DNA of 64,000 bases. It comes from Deltaproteobacteria bacterium (GTDB taxonomy: Bacteria > Desulfobacterota > Desulfobulbia > Desulfobulbales > JAGXFP01). Location of the stretch: positions 1 to 64,000 of the forward strand of contig JAGVGT010000089.1 in NCBI GenBank assembly GCA_020056965.1, in the 5' to 3' direction. Under the pieces are notes generated by a model, which ran no database searches, was not told where the DNA came from, and was given only the letters and a program-made list of their open reading frames with translations. This document shows positions 8,314 to 17,529 of this stretch, piece by piece. Position numbers and translations under genes: made by a program. Positions within the stretch are counted from its first letter, which is position 1; each line of letters opens with the position of its first letter.

Positions 8314-9945
8314 ATGCTGCGATTGACCGAACTTCGATTGCCCTTGGACCACGCCGAGGCTGACCTGCGGGCGGCCATCCTGAAAAGGCTGGGCCTGGCG
8401 GCGCAAGAGCTGGTCGGCTACAAGATCTTCCGGCGGGGCGTCGATGCCCGCAAGCCCCACGCCATCGTCTTCATCTACACCCTGGATCTGGAAGTGGCCG
8501 ACCAGGCCGCCCTCCTGAGCCGGTTCGCCCACGACCAGCACCTGAAGCTCGCTCCCGACACCAGCTACCATTTTGTTGCCCGGGCGCCTGAAGATGGGCT
8601 GCCAGAGCGGCCGGTGATCGTCGGCATGGGCCCGGCCGGCCTCTTCGCCGGGCTGATCCTGGCCCAGTCCGGCTTTCGGCCGCTGATTCTCGAGCGGGGC
8701 AAGGCGGTGCGGGAACGGACCCAGGACACCTTCGGTTTCTGGCGCAAGGGCGTCTTCAATCCGGAATCCAACGTCCAGTTCGGCGAGGGCGGGGCCGGGA
8801 CCTTTTCCGACGGCAAGCTGCACACCCAGATCAAGGACCCCAAGCATTACGGCCGCAAGGTGCTGGAGGAATTCGTCAAGGCCGGGGCGCCACCGGAGAT
8901 TCTCTATGTCAGCAAGCCCCACATCGGCACCTACCGGCTGGTCGGGATGGTGGAAAAGATGCGGGCCGAGATTCTGGCCTTAGGCGGCGAGATTCGCTTC
9001 CAGAGCCGGGTGGACGATATCGAGATCGCAGATGGGCAGGTCAAAGGGGTGGTGTTGGCCAGCGGCGAGCGGATTGCCACCCGCCATCTGGTCCTGGCCA
9101 TCGGCCACAGCGCCCGCGACACCTTCGCGATGCTGCACCACCGCGGCGTCAGTCTTGAGGCCAAGCCCTTCTCCATCGGCTTTCGCATCGAACACCCCCA
9201 GTCGCTGATCGACCGGACCCGCCACGGCAAAAACGTTGGCAACCCGCAACTTGGCGCCGCCGATTACAAGCTGGTCCATCACGCCAGCAACGGTCGTTCG
9301 GTCTACACCTTCTGCATGTGCCCGGGCGGCACCGTGGTTGCCGCCACCTCGGAGGCGGGAAGGGTGGTGACCAACGGCATGAGCCAGTATTCCCGCCAGG
9401 AACGCAACGCCAACAGCGGCATCGTGGTCGGCATTGACCCGGCCGACTATCCGGGTGGACCGCTGGCCGGTATGGAGTTTCAACGTTTCTGGGAGGCCCG
9501 GGCCTTTGAGCTGGGCGGCTCCACTTATCAGGCCCCGGTCCAGCTGGTCGGTGACTTTCTGGCCGGCCGACCCTCCACCGAGCTAGGCAAGGTTAAGCCA
9601 TCCTACACGGCTGGGGTACACCCGACCGATCTCGCCACCGCCCTGCCGGACTACGCCATCGCCGCCATCCGCGAGGCCCTGCCCGCCTTCGCCCGGCAAA
9701 TCAAGGATTTCGATTTGCCGGATGCGGTGCTGACCGCCATCGAGTCGCGCACCTCCTCGCCGCTGCGGATCAAGCGGCACGACGGTGACCTGCAGAGCCT
9801 CAACACCAAAGGCTTATACCCGACCGGTGAAGGGGCGGGCTATGCGGGTGGGATCCTCTCCTCGGCCGTGGACGGCATCAAGGTTGCCGAAGCGGTGGCC
9901 TTAAGTCTGCTGGCTGGCGGCGGCACCGGCCAGCCCCGCGATTAG
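8314..9945 (+). CDS. Uncharacterised FAD-dependent dehydrogenase (COG2509-like)
   Basis: A 543-residue flavoprotein. Residues 1-100 form a small N-terminal domain typical of this family. The FAD-binding motif GMGPAGLFAGL follows near residue 107, then LERGKAVRERT and the family signature FGEGGAGTFSDGKLHT. The middle holds HLVLAIGHSARDTF and the end GEGAGYAGGILSSAVDGIKVAEA, the second FAD-contact motif. The substrate of this family is not established to my knowledge. It lies 32 bases after nspC with AAGGA upstream of the ATG, and could share its transcript, but a role in polyamine metabolism is not implied by the sequence. Confidence 0.85.
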   Translation: MLRLTELRLPLDHAEADLRAAILKRLGLAAQELVGYKIFRRGVDARKPHAIVFIYTLDLEVADQAALLSRFAHDQHLKLAPDTSYHFVARAPEDGLPERPVIVGMGPAGLFAGLILAQSGFRPLILERGKAVRERTQDTFGFWRKGVFNPESNVQFGEGGAGTFSDGKLHTQIKDPKHYGRKVLEEFVKAGAPPEILYVSKPHIGTYRLVGMVEKMRAEILALGGEIRFQSRVDDIEIADGQVKGVVLASGERIATRHLVLAIGHSARDTFAMLHHRGVSLEAKPFSIGFRIEHPQSLIDRTRHGKNVGNPQLGAADYKLVHHASNGRSVYTFCMCPGGTVVAATSEAGRVVTNGMSQYSRQERNANSGIVVGIDPADYPGGPLAGMEFQRFWEARAFELGGSTYQAPVQLVGDFLAGRPSTELGKVKPSYTAGVHPTDLATALPDYAIAAIREALPAFARQIKDFDLPDAVLTAIESRTSSPLRIKRHDGDLQSLNTKGLYPTGEGAGYAGGILSSAVDGIKVAEAVALSLLAGGGTGQPRD

Positions 9946-10275
9946 CCGGCGGAATTATCTGCCGGGGCCTGAAGATCGATCAGACTTGGCGGTAGATTTT
10001 TTTTGGATAAATTCGACCTTCAGCTCCTGCCAACCAGCCAGTTGCGGCCTTGTTCGCGGCGCACACTCTCACGCTCATTCAGGCAACGCAGTGGCAGGCC
10101 ATCAGCGGATCATGCCTGCCGTTCAACTCTCTGAACCAACCGGTTAGCAACCGGTACCTTCCTCGATTGTTCCGCCCGCTTATGCTCCATGACTTGACTT
10201 TATAGCAAATTGGGGGGCATCCTGAATGAAGTTCTGTAGTGTCTAGGGGTCATTAGACCTGTTTCGGAGGAAATC
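9946..10275. other. Intergenic region before tusA-like gene
   Basis: No gene is visible. A short inverted repeat (GGCAGGC at 10093-10099 and GCCTGCC at 10114-10120) lies in the middle. A small dyad (GTCTA and TAGAC around 10240-10257) lies just before the TusA ribosome site CGGAGG (10265-10270). A TTGACT-like -35 candidate occurs near 10194, but no good -10 is spaced from it, so no promoter is claimed. Confidence 0.5.
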
Positions 10276-10500
10276 ATGACGGTTGATAGAGATATTGATG
10301 TGGTCGGCAAGGCCTGTCCCTTTCCACTCATTACGGTCGCCAAGGAGGTTCTCACCATGCAAAAAGGCCAGTTGCTAAGGATCGTTGGTAATGACCCGCT
10401 CTTCGAGGTAACGATCCTGGATTTTTGCCGGGAGTGTGGCCACGAAGTTCAAGAGACCGACCGCGAGGGGAAAAAGGTGAGCATCACCTTGATGGTCTAG
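10276..10500 (+). CDS. TusA/SirA-family sulfur carrier protein
   Basis: A 74-residue protein with the TusA signature CPFP (Cys14-Pro-x-Pro) after an N-terminal strand, and the typical C-terminal strand ending in VSITLMV. TusA proteins carry a persulfide on this Cys and pass it to DsrE-type partners or to tRNA thiolation and molybdenum cofactor enzymes. GGAGG lies six to eight bases before ATG 10276. A DsrE/DsrF-like gene follows after 38 bases, making a sulfur-transfer pair. The additional Cys pair in DFCRECGHE is notable for a TusA protein. Confidence 0.9.
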   Translation: MTVDRDIDVVGKACPFPLITVAKEVLTMQKGQLLRIVGNDPLFEVTILDFCRECGHEVQETDREGKKVSITLMV

Positions 10501-10538
10501 ATGAGTTAATCGTTGCAAGAAGGATCGGGGGGGATCTG

Positions 10539-11066
10539 ATGAATAAAAAAGTTACCATACTCTTGCAAAGCGGTGACATGGACAAGGCGCTTTGTGCCTT
10601 TATCTTTGCCAATGGCTATGCGGCATTGGGGGTGGAGGTCAAGATGTGGTTCATGATCTGGGGCCATAATTGCCTCAAGCGGCGGAAAGGTCTCTTCGGG
10701 TTCCGCCGGAAACCTGACCCGGTTCGGGATGGCGCCTACCGGGTCTTGGAGACCGACAACATTATGCAGCCCATGCTCGAAATGCTCAACCGCGGCGGCG
10801 CCAATCATTTACCCCTTTCGCGCTTCAATCTTATGGGCTTCGGCCCATGGTTGTTAGGGAAAATGCTTAACAAGAAAGGTATTCCCAGCTTGGAAGAGCT
10901 GATCAGAAGCGCCGATGAACTGGGCGTTCAATTCAAGATGTGCCAGATCTGTTTCGATGTCATGGGGCTGAGCGTCGACGATCTGATCGTCCCGCATGTC
11001 GAGGTGGCGGGGGTCACCGCCTATGCGAAAGATACCATGGAAGCGCACGTAAATTTGTTCATCTGA
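10539..11066 (+). CDS. DsrE/DsrF-like family protein
   Basis: A 175-residue protein of the DsrE/F/H-like fold: strand KKVTILLQSGDMDKALCAFIFANGY, then a strand/helix with VEVKMWFMIWGHNCLKR, and a C-terminal KMCQICFDVMGLSVDDL segment. The Cys in KMCQIC corresponds to the position where DsrE-type proteins carry the active thiol. The start is ATG 10539, preceded by a G-rich ribosome site. Pairing with the TusA-like gene suggests persulfide relay, but no dsrAB, tusB or tusC gene is seen here. A hybrid histidine kinase starts 16 bases downstream, so thiol or sulfur status could be its signal (inference). Confidence 0.84.
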   Translation: MNKKVTILLQSGDMDKALCAFIFANGYAALGVEVKMWFMIWGHNCLKRRKGLFGFRRKPDPVRDGAYRVLETDNIMQPMLEMLNRGGANHLPLSRFNLMGFGPWLLGKMLNKKGIPSLEELIRSADELGVQFKMCQICFDVMGLSVDDLIVPHVEVAGVTAYAKDTMEAHVNLFI

Positions 11067-11082
11067 TCAGCGGAAAGCATTT

Positions 11083-13629
11083 ATGGATGCCAAATCATCT
11101 TTGAATAACCTGGGTAACATGGATCGTTTGCTCGAAGAAAATGCCTTCCTGCGCGCGGCCCTGGCAAAGAGCGACCCGGGTAAAGAGCTGATTCGGCAGC
11201 GGGAGGAATTTTCACTTATTTTGACCCTCAGCAAGCTCATTGTCTCGGAGCTTGATCTAGGCAAAGTTTTTCAACTGGTCGCCGACCAGGCCCGGGAGTT
11301 GGTGCAGGCGGAAATGTTGTTGGTGCCGATGTTGAACGAGTCCCGGGACCGGTACACCTATAAGGCCGCCGCCGGTGCCGATGCCGGGGCGGTCCTGGAA
11401 TCGAGTTTCCCGGTTAGCACCGGGATGTGCGGCTGGGTGTTGCAGAACGAACAGAGTCTCTTGTTTGGCGAAGCAAGTCCGTGCTGGCTGGATGAAACAA
11501 CCGCCTGGGAAAAGGGTCAGCAATCCGCCGTGCTGGCCCCCTTGTTCGGCCGGAAACAGATCATTGGCGGCCTGTCGGCCCTTGGTAAAAAAGGGGGAGG
11601 CAGTTTCACCCAGCATGACCTCGAACTGCTGACCATTTTTGCCAACCAGGTCAGCACCGCCATTGAAAATGCGATCTTGTTCCAGCAGGTGCAAAGGGAA
11701 GTAGAGGAACGCAAACAGGCGGAGGAATTGCTGCGCACCAGCGAGAGTCGCCTGCATCTCGCCACCAGTGCGGGGAATATCGGCATCTGGGATTGGGATG
11801 TGGTCAAGGATGAACTGCTCTGGGACGACAGCATGTATTCCCTCCACGCCATGCGCCAAGAGGATTTTGGCGGTGCCTACGAGGCCTGGCGCAATACCCT
11901 GCACCCCGATGATCGGCAGTTTGCCGAGGGGGAGATCCAGGCCGCTCTGCGTGGCGAGCGGGAATATGCCCCCGAGTTTCGGATTGTTCGTCCCGACGGT
12001 GCCATCCGGATCATCAAGGCCGATTCCAAAACCATCCGTGACAGTAGTGGCAAGGCCCTGCGCATGATCGGGACGAATATCGATATTACTCAGAGGCGGC
12101 AGGCGGCCGAGGAGCTGGCCGCCGAAAAGGAGCGGTTGACTGTGACCCTGCGGAGTATTGGTGACGGGGTCATCGCCGTGGACACCAACAATAAGATCGT
12201 GGTGATTAACAAAGTCGCCGAGGAAATGACCGGCTGGTCCCAGCCCGAGGCCCTGGGCCGAACCTTTCAGGAGGTCTTCCGGATTGTCAACGAACAGACC
12301 CGGCAGCCCTGCGAGAATCCGGTTGAGCAGGTTTTGCGCACCGGCCAGATAAGTGATTTGGCCAACCATACCATTCTTCTTGGTAAAGACGGCTCGGAGC
12401 GCAGTATTGCCGACAGCGGGGCGCCGATTCGGGATGCGAAAAGCCTGATTATTGGTGTCGTCCTGGTGTTCAGGGATGTGACCGAACGGGAAAGGATAGA
12501 GAAGGAACTGCTCAGGATCCAGAAAATCGAATCGGTCGGCGTGCTGGCTGGTGGTATTGCCCATGATTTTAATAATATTCTCGCCGCCATCCTTGGGAAT
12601 CTCTCTCTTTCCCTGGCTGCTGATGGGTTGAGTGCCAAGATCAGAGGGTATTTGCATGGAGCGGAAAAAGCCTCGTTGCGGGCCCGAGATCTCACCCGGC
12701 AACTCCTGACCTTTTCCAAGGGCGGCGCGCCGGTCCGGGAAGTCTCTTCGCTGGTTGAGGTGATCACAGACTCGGCCAACTTTGTTCTGCGCGGGAATCA
12801 GGCCACCTGCCAGTTCTCGTTTCCTGACGACCTGTGGCTGGTGAACATTGATAAGGGGCAGATCAGTCAGGTTATTCAAAACCTGGTCCTGAACGGTTGC
12901 CAGGCCATGGTCGGTAGCGGCGTCATCCGCATTTCCTGCGCCAATGCCGAGGAGATTGTCGAACTCAATCACACCGGGCAACGAGAGGGCAAATACATCA
13001 AAATATCGATCAGCGATAACGGCATTGGTATCCCGGCCGATGTGGTCGGCAAGATCTTTGATCCATATTTTTCCACCAAAAAGGATGGCAGCGGTCTCGG
13101 TCTGGCCATTTGCCACGCCATTATCACCAAACACGAGGGGCAGATCTTTGTTGCCTCCAAGCCCGGTGAGGGTACCACCTTTACGCTCTATCTGCCTGCC
13201 ACGGCCAACGGCAAGATCAGCCCGCCGGAAAAAGGAGCTGGCACTGCTCCGGCTGGGGGTAAACGAAAAATATTGCTTATGGATGATGATGAGATGGTCC
13301 GCGATGTGGCCACAGCCATGTTGAACATGCTTGGCCATGAAATCGTCCTGGCCTCGGATGGACGTGCAGCCATCGAACTCTACAAAAAATCAGGAAATAC
13401 CATCGATCTGGTCATTATGGATTTGACCATTCCCGGCGGCATGGGTGGCAAGGAGGCGGCCCGGGAAATTCTTACAATCAACCCTGAAGCTAAAGTTATC
13501 GTCTCGAGCGGTTATTCCAATGACCCGGTAATGGCCCGCTTTGGTGAATATGGTTTTTGTGCGGCCCTGGTAAAGCCGTACCAGGTGGACGAGTTGAGCA
13601 AAGTGATCAATCAATTGGTGCAGAGCTGA
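11083..13629 (+). CDS. Hybrid sensor histidine kinase (GAF-PAS-PAS-HisKA-HATPase-REC)
   Basis: An 848-residue cytoplasmic kinase with no membrane segment. Order: short coiled coil (10-50), GAF (about 55-205), PAS/PAC (about 215-340), a second PAS (about 345-470), HisKA with phospho-acceptor H494 in GGIAHDFNN, an ATPase domain with ISDNGIGIP and GSGLGLAI, and a C-terminal receiver with acidic pocket MDDDE and phospho-acceptor D780 in IMDLTIPG. An attached receiver on this H-box type usually autoregulates the kinase. It follows the TusA/DsrE-like pair by 16 bases, likely the same transcript, and runs convergently into an HD-GYP regulator ending 17 bases away. The ligand of the sensory domains cannot be told. 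Confidence 0.94.
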   Translation: MDAKSSLNNLGNMDRLLEENAFLRAALAKSDPGKELIRQREEFSLILTLSKLIVSELDLGKVFQLVADQARELVQAEMLLVPMLNESRDRYTYKAAAGADAGAVLESSFPVSTGMCGWVLQNEQSLLFGEASPCWLDETTAWEKGQQSAVLAPLFGRKQIIGGLSALGKKGGGSFTQHDLELLTIFANQVSTAIENAILFQQVQREVEERKQAEELLRTSESRLHLATSAGNIGIWDWDVVKDELLWDDSMYSLHAMRQEDFGGAYEAWRNTLHPDDRQFAEGEIQAALRGEREYAPEFRIVRPDGAIRIIKADSKTIRDSSGKALRMIGTNIDITQRRQAAEELAAEKERLTVTLRSIGDGVIAVDTNNKIVVINKVAEEMTGWSQPEALGRTFQEVFRIVNEQTRQPCENPVEQVLRTGQISDLANHTILLGKDGSERSIADSGAPIRDAKSLIIGVVLVFRDVTERERIEKELLRIQKIESVGVLAGGIAHDFNNILAAILGNLSLSLAADGLSAKIRGYLHGAEKASLRARDLTRQLLTFSKGGAPVREVSSLVEVITDSANFVLRGNQATCQFSFPDDLWLVNIDKGQISQVIQNLVLNGCQAMVGSGVIRISCANAEEIVELNHTGQREGKYIKISISDNGIGIPADVVGKIFDPYFSTKKDGSGLGLAICHAIITKHEGQIFVASKPGEGTTFTLYLPATANGKISPPEKGAGTAPAGGKRKILLMDDDEMVRDVATAMLNMLGHEIVLASDGRAAIELYKKSGNTIDLVIMDLTIPGGMGGKEAAREILTINPEAKVIVSSGYSNDPVMARFGEYGFCAALVKPYQVDELSKVINQLVQS

Positions 13630-13645
13630 GTTCGTGAACCTGCGC

Positions 13646-14719
13646 TTATGCAACCGATTGATGGGAAGAATAAAGACAAGATTTGCCGGCCACATCCTGG
13701 TTGGAATGGAGGATTTTTTCCATGGCCGGGAGGTTGGCCATGAAGCAGTCCAGGATCTCCGGATCAAAATGAGTGCCCTTCTTCTTGGCCATGATCCCCA
13801 GCACCTCTTTTTCCGGGTACATGGCGCGATAGACCCGGTCATTGCTCAGGGCGTCATAAACATCGGCAATGGCCACCACCCGGGCCGCCTCCGGAATATC
13901 CTTGCCGCTGAGGCCCGCCGGATAGCCGCTCCCGTCCCATTTTTCATGATGGCATAAGGCGATATCCGCGGCGGTCTGGAGCAGTGGAATCTTGGATCCG
14001 CCGAGAATGCCGGCCCCGATCCGGGGATGCTGTTTGATGATCTGATATTCTTCCGGAGAGAGCCGGCCGGGTTTGCGCAGAATGTGGTCCGGGATGCCGA
14101 TCTTGCCGACATCGTGCATCGGCGCCCCGACCCGGAGGTGTTCGATCCTTTCCTCATCCCAATCGAGATTGGCGGCGATCACCACGCTGTACAGGCCGAT
14201 CCTTTTGATGTGTTCCCCGGTTTCCTCGTCGCGATGGCCAGCCGCCGAGATCAGGCGCAGGGCGATCTCCTCCTCCCGCTTGCGCACGTCGGCCGTCCGG
14301 GCGAGAATCTCCGCTTCGAGAATTTGCCGGCATTTCCGGTTTTCCTGGGTCAAGCGGCTTCTTTCCAGGGCGTTGGCCACGTTGATCAGGAATTCATTGA
14401 GCGAGAAGGGTTTGATGATGTAGCCGTAGGCCCCGAGCTGGATGGTCTCGATGGCCGTCTTCCGGTCGTCGAGACCGGTGGCCATCAGTACGGCCAGGTT
14501 GGGGAAATTCGCTTTGACCCGGGCCAGGAGCTCGAGCCCCGACATATCCGGCATCATGACATCGGAGATCATCAGGTCATATTTATTCTGTCCGAGCATG
14601 TCCAGGGCCTGGTGGGCGCTGACCGCCACATCACAGTCATAGCCGCTTTCCGTCAGCCAGAGGGCAACCATCTCGGCGACAAAAATTTGATCATCAACCG
14701 CCAGAATCCGCTGTTTCAT
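13646..14719 (-). CDS. Response regulator with HD-GYP c-di-GMP phosphodiesterase domain
   Basis: A 357-residue protein. The receiver domain (1-125) has VDDQ near the start, the phospho-acceptor in LMISDVMMPD and the conserved Lys in IIKPF. A short linker leads to the HD-GYP domain: HDVGKIGIPDHIL, HPRIGAGIL, CHHEKWDGSGYP and VAIADVYDAL are intact, so hydrolysis of cyclic di-GMP is expected. ATG at 14719 is chosen with GAGGAAGGG upstream; the longer frame reaching 15040 has no family match in its extra 107 residues. It converges with the hybrid kinase gene, a plausible but unproven partner. Confidence 0.93.
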   Translation of the reverse strand: MKQRILAVDDQIFVAEMVALWLTESGYDCDVAVSAHQALDMLGQNKYDLMISDVMMPDMSGLELLARVKANFPNLAVLMATGLDDRKTAIETIQLGAYGYIIKPFSLNEFLINVANALERSRLTQENRKCRQILEAEILARTADVRKREEEIALRLISAAGHRDEETGEHIKRIGLYSVVIAANLDWDEERIEHLRVGAPMHDVGKIGIPDHILRKPGRLSPEEYQIIKQHPRIGAGILGGSKIPLLQTAADIALCHHEKWDGSGYPAGLSGKDIPEAARVVAIADVYDALSNDRVYRAMYPEKEVLGIMAKKKGTHFDPEILDCFMANLPAMEKILHSNQDVAGKSCLYSSHQSVA

Positions 14720-14904
14720 CCCTTCCTCATAGTTATTCCGCCGATTTAAGTTCTCCGGGTTAAAACCCCGCAGGGTTTTCTTCATCAAGAAACATGCCAG
14801 TGAACGTGGATATAAATGACATTTAAGTAAGTCCGCAAAGAGCTGTGTGAACCAGGCATTGGGCACCGCTAAATGTGGTTTGACTGCTATTGGCCGGTTT
14901 CGGG

Positions 14905-14949
14905 TAAGTGGAAAGAAACCAACCACACTGGGTGGTTTCTTTCCACTTA
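14905..14949. repeat. Perfect 17-bp inverted repeat in divergent intergenic region
   Basis: TAAGTGGAAAGAAACCA (14905-14921) is followed, after 11 bases, by its exact reverse complement (14933-14949). It lies in the 479-base spacer between the HD-GYP gene (leftward) and the PpiD-like gene (rightward). There is no T-run, so it is not a standard terminator. It may be a regulatory RNA stem or the ends of a small mobile element. The rest of the spacer shows no gene. Confidence 0.75.
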
Positions 14950-15198
14950 TTGTCCAGCCGCAGCGGTAAAGGGGGTAAGTCGCCGGGGCCGAGTTAGCGC
15001 CGGACCAAGCACAAAGACAGGGTGATTTGTGAGGCCCCATTTCGTCTCCTCAAAAGCGAATTCGGCCACTGGTTTTCGACTCTGGCCGCTCGGTGGGCAG
15101 AAAAAATATTTGACGGCATTTGCGAAAGAACTTAGGATTGAACGCTTGTCTTCACAGAGGTACAAATCTGATCCAATTTTTTGGGGGAACAGTCCAAG

Positions 15199-17124
15199 AT
15201 GCTTGATTTTTTCCGGAAAAAATCCCAGTCAACCGTGATCCAGTTGGCCATTCTCGCCATTATTCTGGTTTTCATCTTCTGGGGGGTGGGCGGTCAACAG
15301 GGCAACGAGGTCAACGCCTTGGCCACCGTCAATGGTGAGAAGCTTTCCACCCTCGAATACCAGAGGCTCTACGACCGGAAGCTCAATCAGCTGCGCGACC
15401 AGCTGGGCGGCGAGATTCCCGCCGGGCTTCTGGAGGCCATGGACCTGAAAAAGCAGGTGGTGGACGAGTTGATCAAGGGCAGCTTGATTCGCCAGGGCGC
15501 GGCGGCCTCAGGGCTGGCGGTCAGCGATGTCGAAGTTCGTCAGGCCATTGAGGAAATGCCGGCCTTCCGGAACAACGGGGTCTTCGACGTCAAATGGTAT
15601 AAGGATATTCTGGCCAGCAACCGGATGAGCGTCACTGATTTTGAGAATTCGCTGCGCGCCGATCTCCTCACCGCCAAGGTTTTTGGGCATCTGGCCCGCT
15701 TCGGCGGAATCTCCGAGGCGGAATTGAAGGAACGCTTCGGTTTTGACTTCCGCGAGAAGAAATTTTCTTACGTGGCCTTTGGCGCTGCCGAGTTTGAAAA
15801 GAGGGTTCTGGTTAGCGACAAGGAATTGGCCGATTATTTCGCGACCCACAAGGACAAGTACCTGGGCCAACCGGAAGTGGATTTGAAGTACGTCCTCTTC
15901 CCCTTTGACGGCAGTGCGGCCACGCCGGTGTCGGATGAGGAAGTCGCTGCCTATTACGAGCAGCACCGCGACGAATTTGCCGATAACGAGACCAGGCGGG
16001 CTCGCCACATCCTCTTGCGGGTCGGGGCGGACGCCGCCGGCGCCGAATTGGCCGGCCAGCAGGCCCGGGCCGAGGCGCTGGTCAAGGAGGCCCGCTCTGG
16101 TAAAGATTTTGCCGACCTGGCCAGAAAGAATTCCGATGACAAAGCTTCCGCCGTCCAAGGCGGCGATCTCGGCTATTTCGGGCGCGGCCAGATGGTCAAG
16201 AATTTCGAAGAGACGGTCTTCGGCCTGGCCAAGGGTGGAGTAGCTATGATCCGGACCGATTTCGGGTTCCATGTGATCAAACTCGAGGATGTTCGGCCGG
16301 GCCGGGTCAAGAGCCTGGCTGAGGCCAAGGATGCGGTGGTGGCGGCGATCCGCAAGACCACGGCCAAAAATCTGGCCTTCAAACAGGCCAGCGATTCCTA
16401 CGAAAAGATCATCCTGTCCGGCAGCCTCGACAAGTTTGCGGCCGGCGGCGGCATCACCATGAAGCAGACCGGACTGTTCAATCTCGAGACCCCTCCGGCC
16501 CTGCTCAAGGACGAACCCGCCTTCCAGTTGGCGGCCGCGAATCTGAAGAAGGGTGAGTTGAGTTCCATCATCGACGGTCAGTCAGCCTATGCGGTTTTTT
16601 TCGCCCAGGAGGTCAGGGCGCCGCGGACTCCGGATTTGTTTAAGGTGCGGGAGCAAGTCAAGGCGGATTTTGCCAAGGAACGGGCGGTGGAACTGGCCCG
16701 GGCCGGGGCGGAACGGTTTCTGGCTGCCTTGAAGGCGGGCGGGAACATGGCCGGCGAGGCCCAGAAAATCGGAATGCAGCCTCAGGAGTCGCCTTACATC
16801 TCTCGGGCGGCCTTGGCCGGCAGCCAGTTGCCGGCCGGGCTCATGGATGCCGGGTTGTCTCTGACCGCCGCCAATCCCTATCCCAAGAAAGTGGAACAGG
16901 TCGACAATGCTTTCTACGTCCTGGCCTTTGCCGGCGACAAGGGTGCCCCGGAGAGTTTGCTGCAGCAGAGACACGAAGAATTGGCCAAGCGCTTGGGCGA
17001 CGAAAATCGGGCTCGCCTGGTGGTGGCCTGGGAGTCATACCTGCATGACCAGGCCAAGATCGAAATCAGCCCGGCCTTTGCCAAGGCCGATGCCCCGGTG
17101 GAAAAAGAGGCGCCGGCCAAGTGA
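15199..17124 (+). CDS. PpiD/SurA-like membrane-anchored peptidyl-prolyl isomerase
   Basis: A 641-residue periplasmic folding factor anchored by one N-terminal helix (QLAILAIILVFIFWGVG, about residues 15-32), followed by a SurA-N/PpiD-type chaperone region (40-250). The parvulin (PpiC) domain spans roughly 262-360, with ARHILLRVG, DFADLARKNSDD and QGGDLGYFGRGQMV recognisable. The remaining C-terminal half matches the long tail of PpiD-like proteins and is non-catalytic. The start is the ATG at 15199 just before the anchor; a TTG at 15181 would add six residues. It probably helps outer-membrane and secreted proteins fold. A terminator hairpin follows 23 bases after the stop. Confidence 0.92.
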   Translation: MLDFFRKKSQSTVIQLAILAIILVFIFWGVGGQQGNEVNALATVNGEKLSTLEYQRLYDRKLNQLRDQLGGEIPAGLLEAMDLKKQVVDELIKGSLIRQGAAASGLAVSDVEVRQAIEEMPAFRNNGVFDVKWYKDILASNRMSVTDFENSLRADLLTAKVFGHLARFGGISEAELKERFGFDFREKKFSYVAFGAAEFEKRVLVSDKELADYFATHKDKYLGQPEVDLKYVLFPFDGSAATPVSDEEVAAYYEQHRDEFADNETRRARHILLRVGADAAGAELAGQQARAEALVKEARSGKDFADLARKNSDDKASAVQGGDLGYFGRGQMVKNFEETVFGLAKGGVAMIRTDFGFHVIKLEDVRPGRVKSLAEAKDAVVAAIRKTTAKNLAFKQASDSYEKIILSGSLDKFAAGGGITMKQTGLFNLETPPALLKDEPAFQLAAANLKKGELSSIIDGQSAYAVFFAQEVRAPRTPDLFKVREQVKADFAKERAVELARAGAERFLAALKAGGNMAGEAQKIGMQPQESPYISRAALAGSQLPAGLMDAGLSLTAANPYPKKVEQVDNAFYVLAFAGDKGAPESLLQQRHEELAKRLGDENRARLVVAWESYLHDQAKIEISPAFAKADAPVEKEAPAK

Positions 17125-17147
17125 CGAGTGATTGTTAAGGGAGTTGC

Positions 17148-17184
17148 GGGGGAGTGGTCGGGTAACGGCTACTCCCCTTTTTTG
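17148..17184 (+). terminator. Rho-independent terminator after ppiD-like gene
   Basis: The stem GGGGAGT (17149-17155) pairs with ACTCCCC (17171-17177), and a run of six T follows. It sits downstream of the foldase stop codon and before the convergent J-protein gene. Confidence 0.88.
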
Positions 17185-17208
17185 TGGGATCTCGATGGAA
17201 ATCCGGGG

Positions 17209-17529
17209 TTAACTCTGGCCCTTGCCCCAGAGCGGGTCGTTGCCGAACCTGTCCATCCACCATTCTTCATCGTCTAGTGGCGCTCGGTCGGGTTCCAGAG
17301 GGATCGGGTAGTTGAGGCAGTATTCGGTGAGGAGCTGGTAGGCCTCGGTCAGCTGGTGCATTTCAAGCCTTTCCCCATCCTCGGTTCGGGCCTCGGTCAG
17401 ATCGGGATGATGCGCTTTGGCCTTGCGGCGGTAGGCCAGCTTGATCTCCGCCAGGCTGGCGCAACGGTCCAAACCAAGGAGTTCCCGGGCGGACCTGAGT
17501 TGCCCCCTTTTATCGGGCTTTTTCCGCAT
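17209..17529 (-). CDS. Short J-domain (DnaJ-like) protein
   Basis: A 106-residue protein that is mostly a J domain. Helix I/II (ARELLGLDRCASLAEIKLAYRRKAKAH) leads into the HPD tripeptide at 41-43, and helix III (MHQLTEAYQLLTEYCLNY) follows. No Gly/Phe-rich or zinc-finger region is present, so it is a type III co-chaperone expected to stimulate a DnaK ATPase. The C-terminus is acidic and Trp-rich. The gene overlaps the end of plsY by 20 bases on the same strand, so the two are one transcription unit. Confidence 0.87.
   Translation of the reverse strand: MRKKPDKRGQLRSARELLGLDRCASLAEIKLAYRRKAKAHHPDLTEARTEDGERLEMHQLTEAYQLLTEYCLNYPIPLEPDRAPLDDEEWWMDRFGNDPLWGKGQS

Noticed and set aside
11257-13338. 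693-codon open frame antisense to the hybrid kinase
   Set aside because: It lies wholly opposite a gene with complete GAF, PAS, HisKA, ATPase and receiver motifs; its translation has no domain pattern. It is an effect of high GC content.
13646-15040. Long form of the HD-GYP regulator starting at 15040
   Set aside because: The extra 107 residues do not match the receiver family, and they span the 17-bp inverted repeat; ATG 14719 has a good ribosome site.
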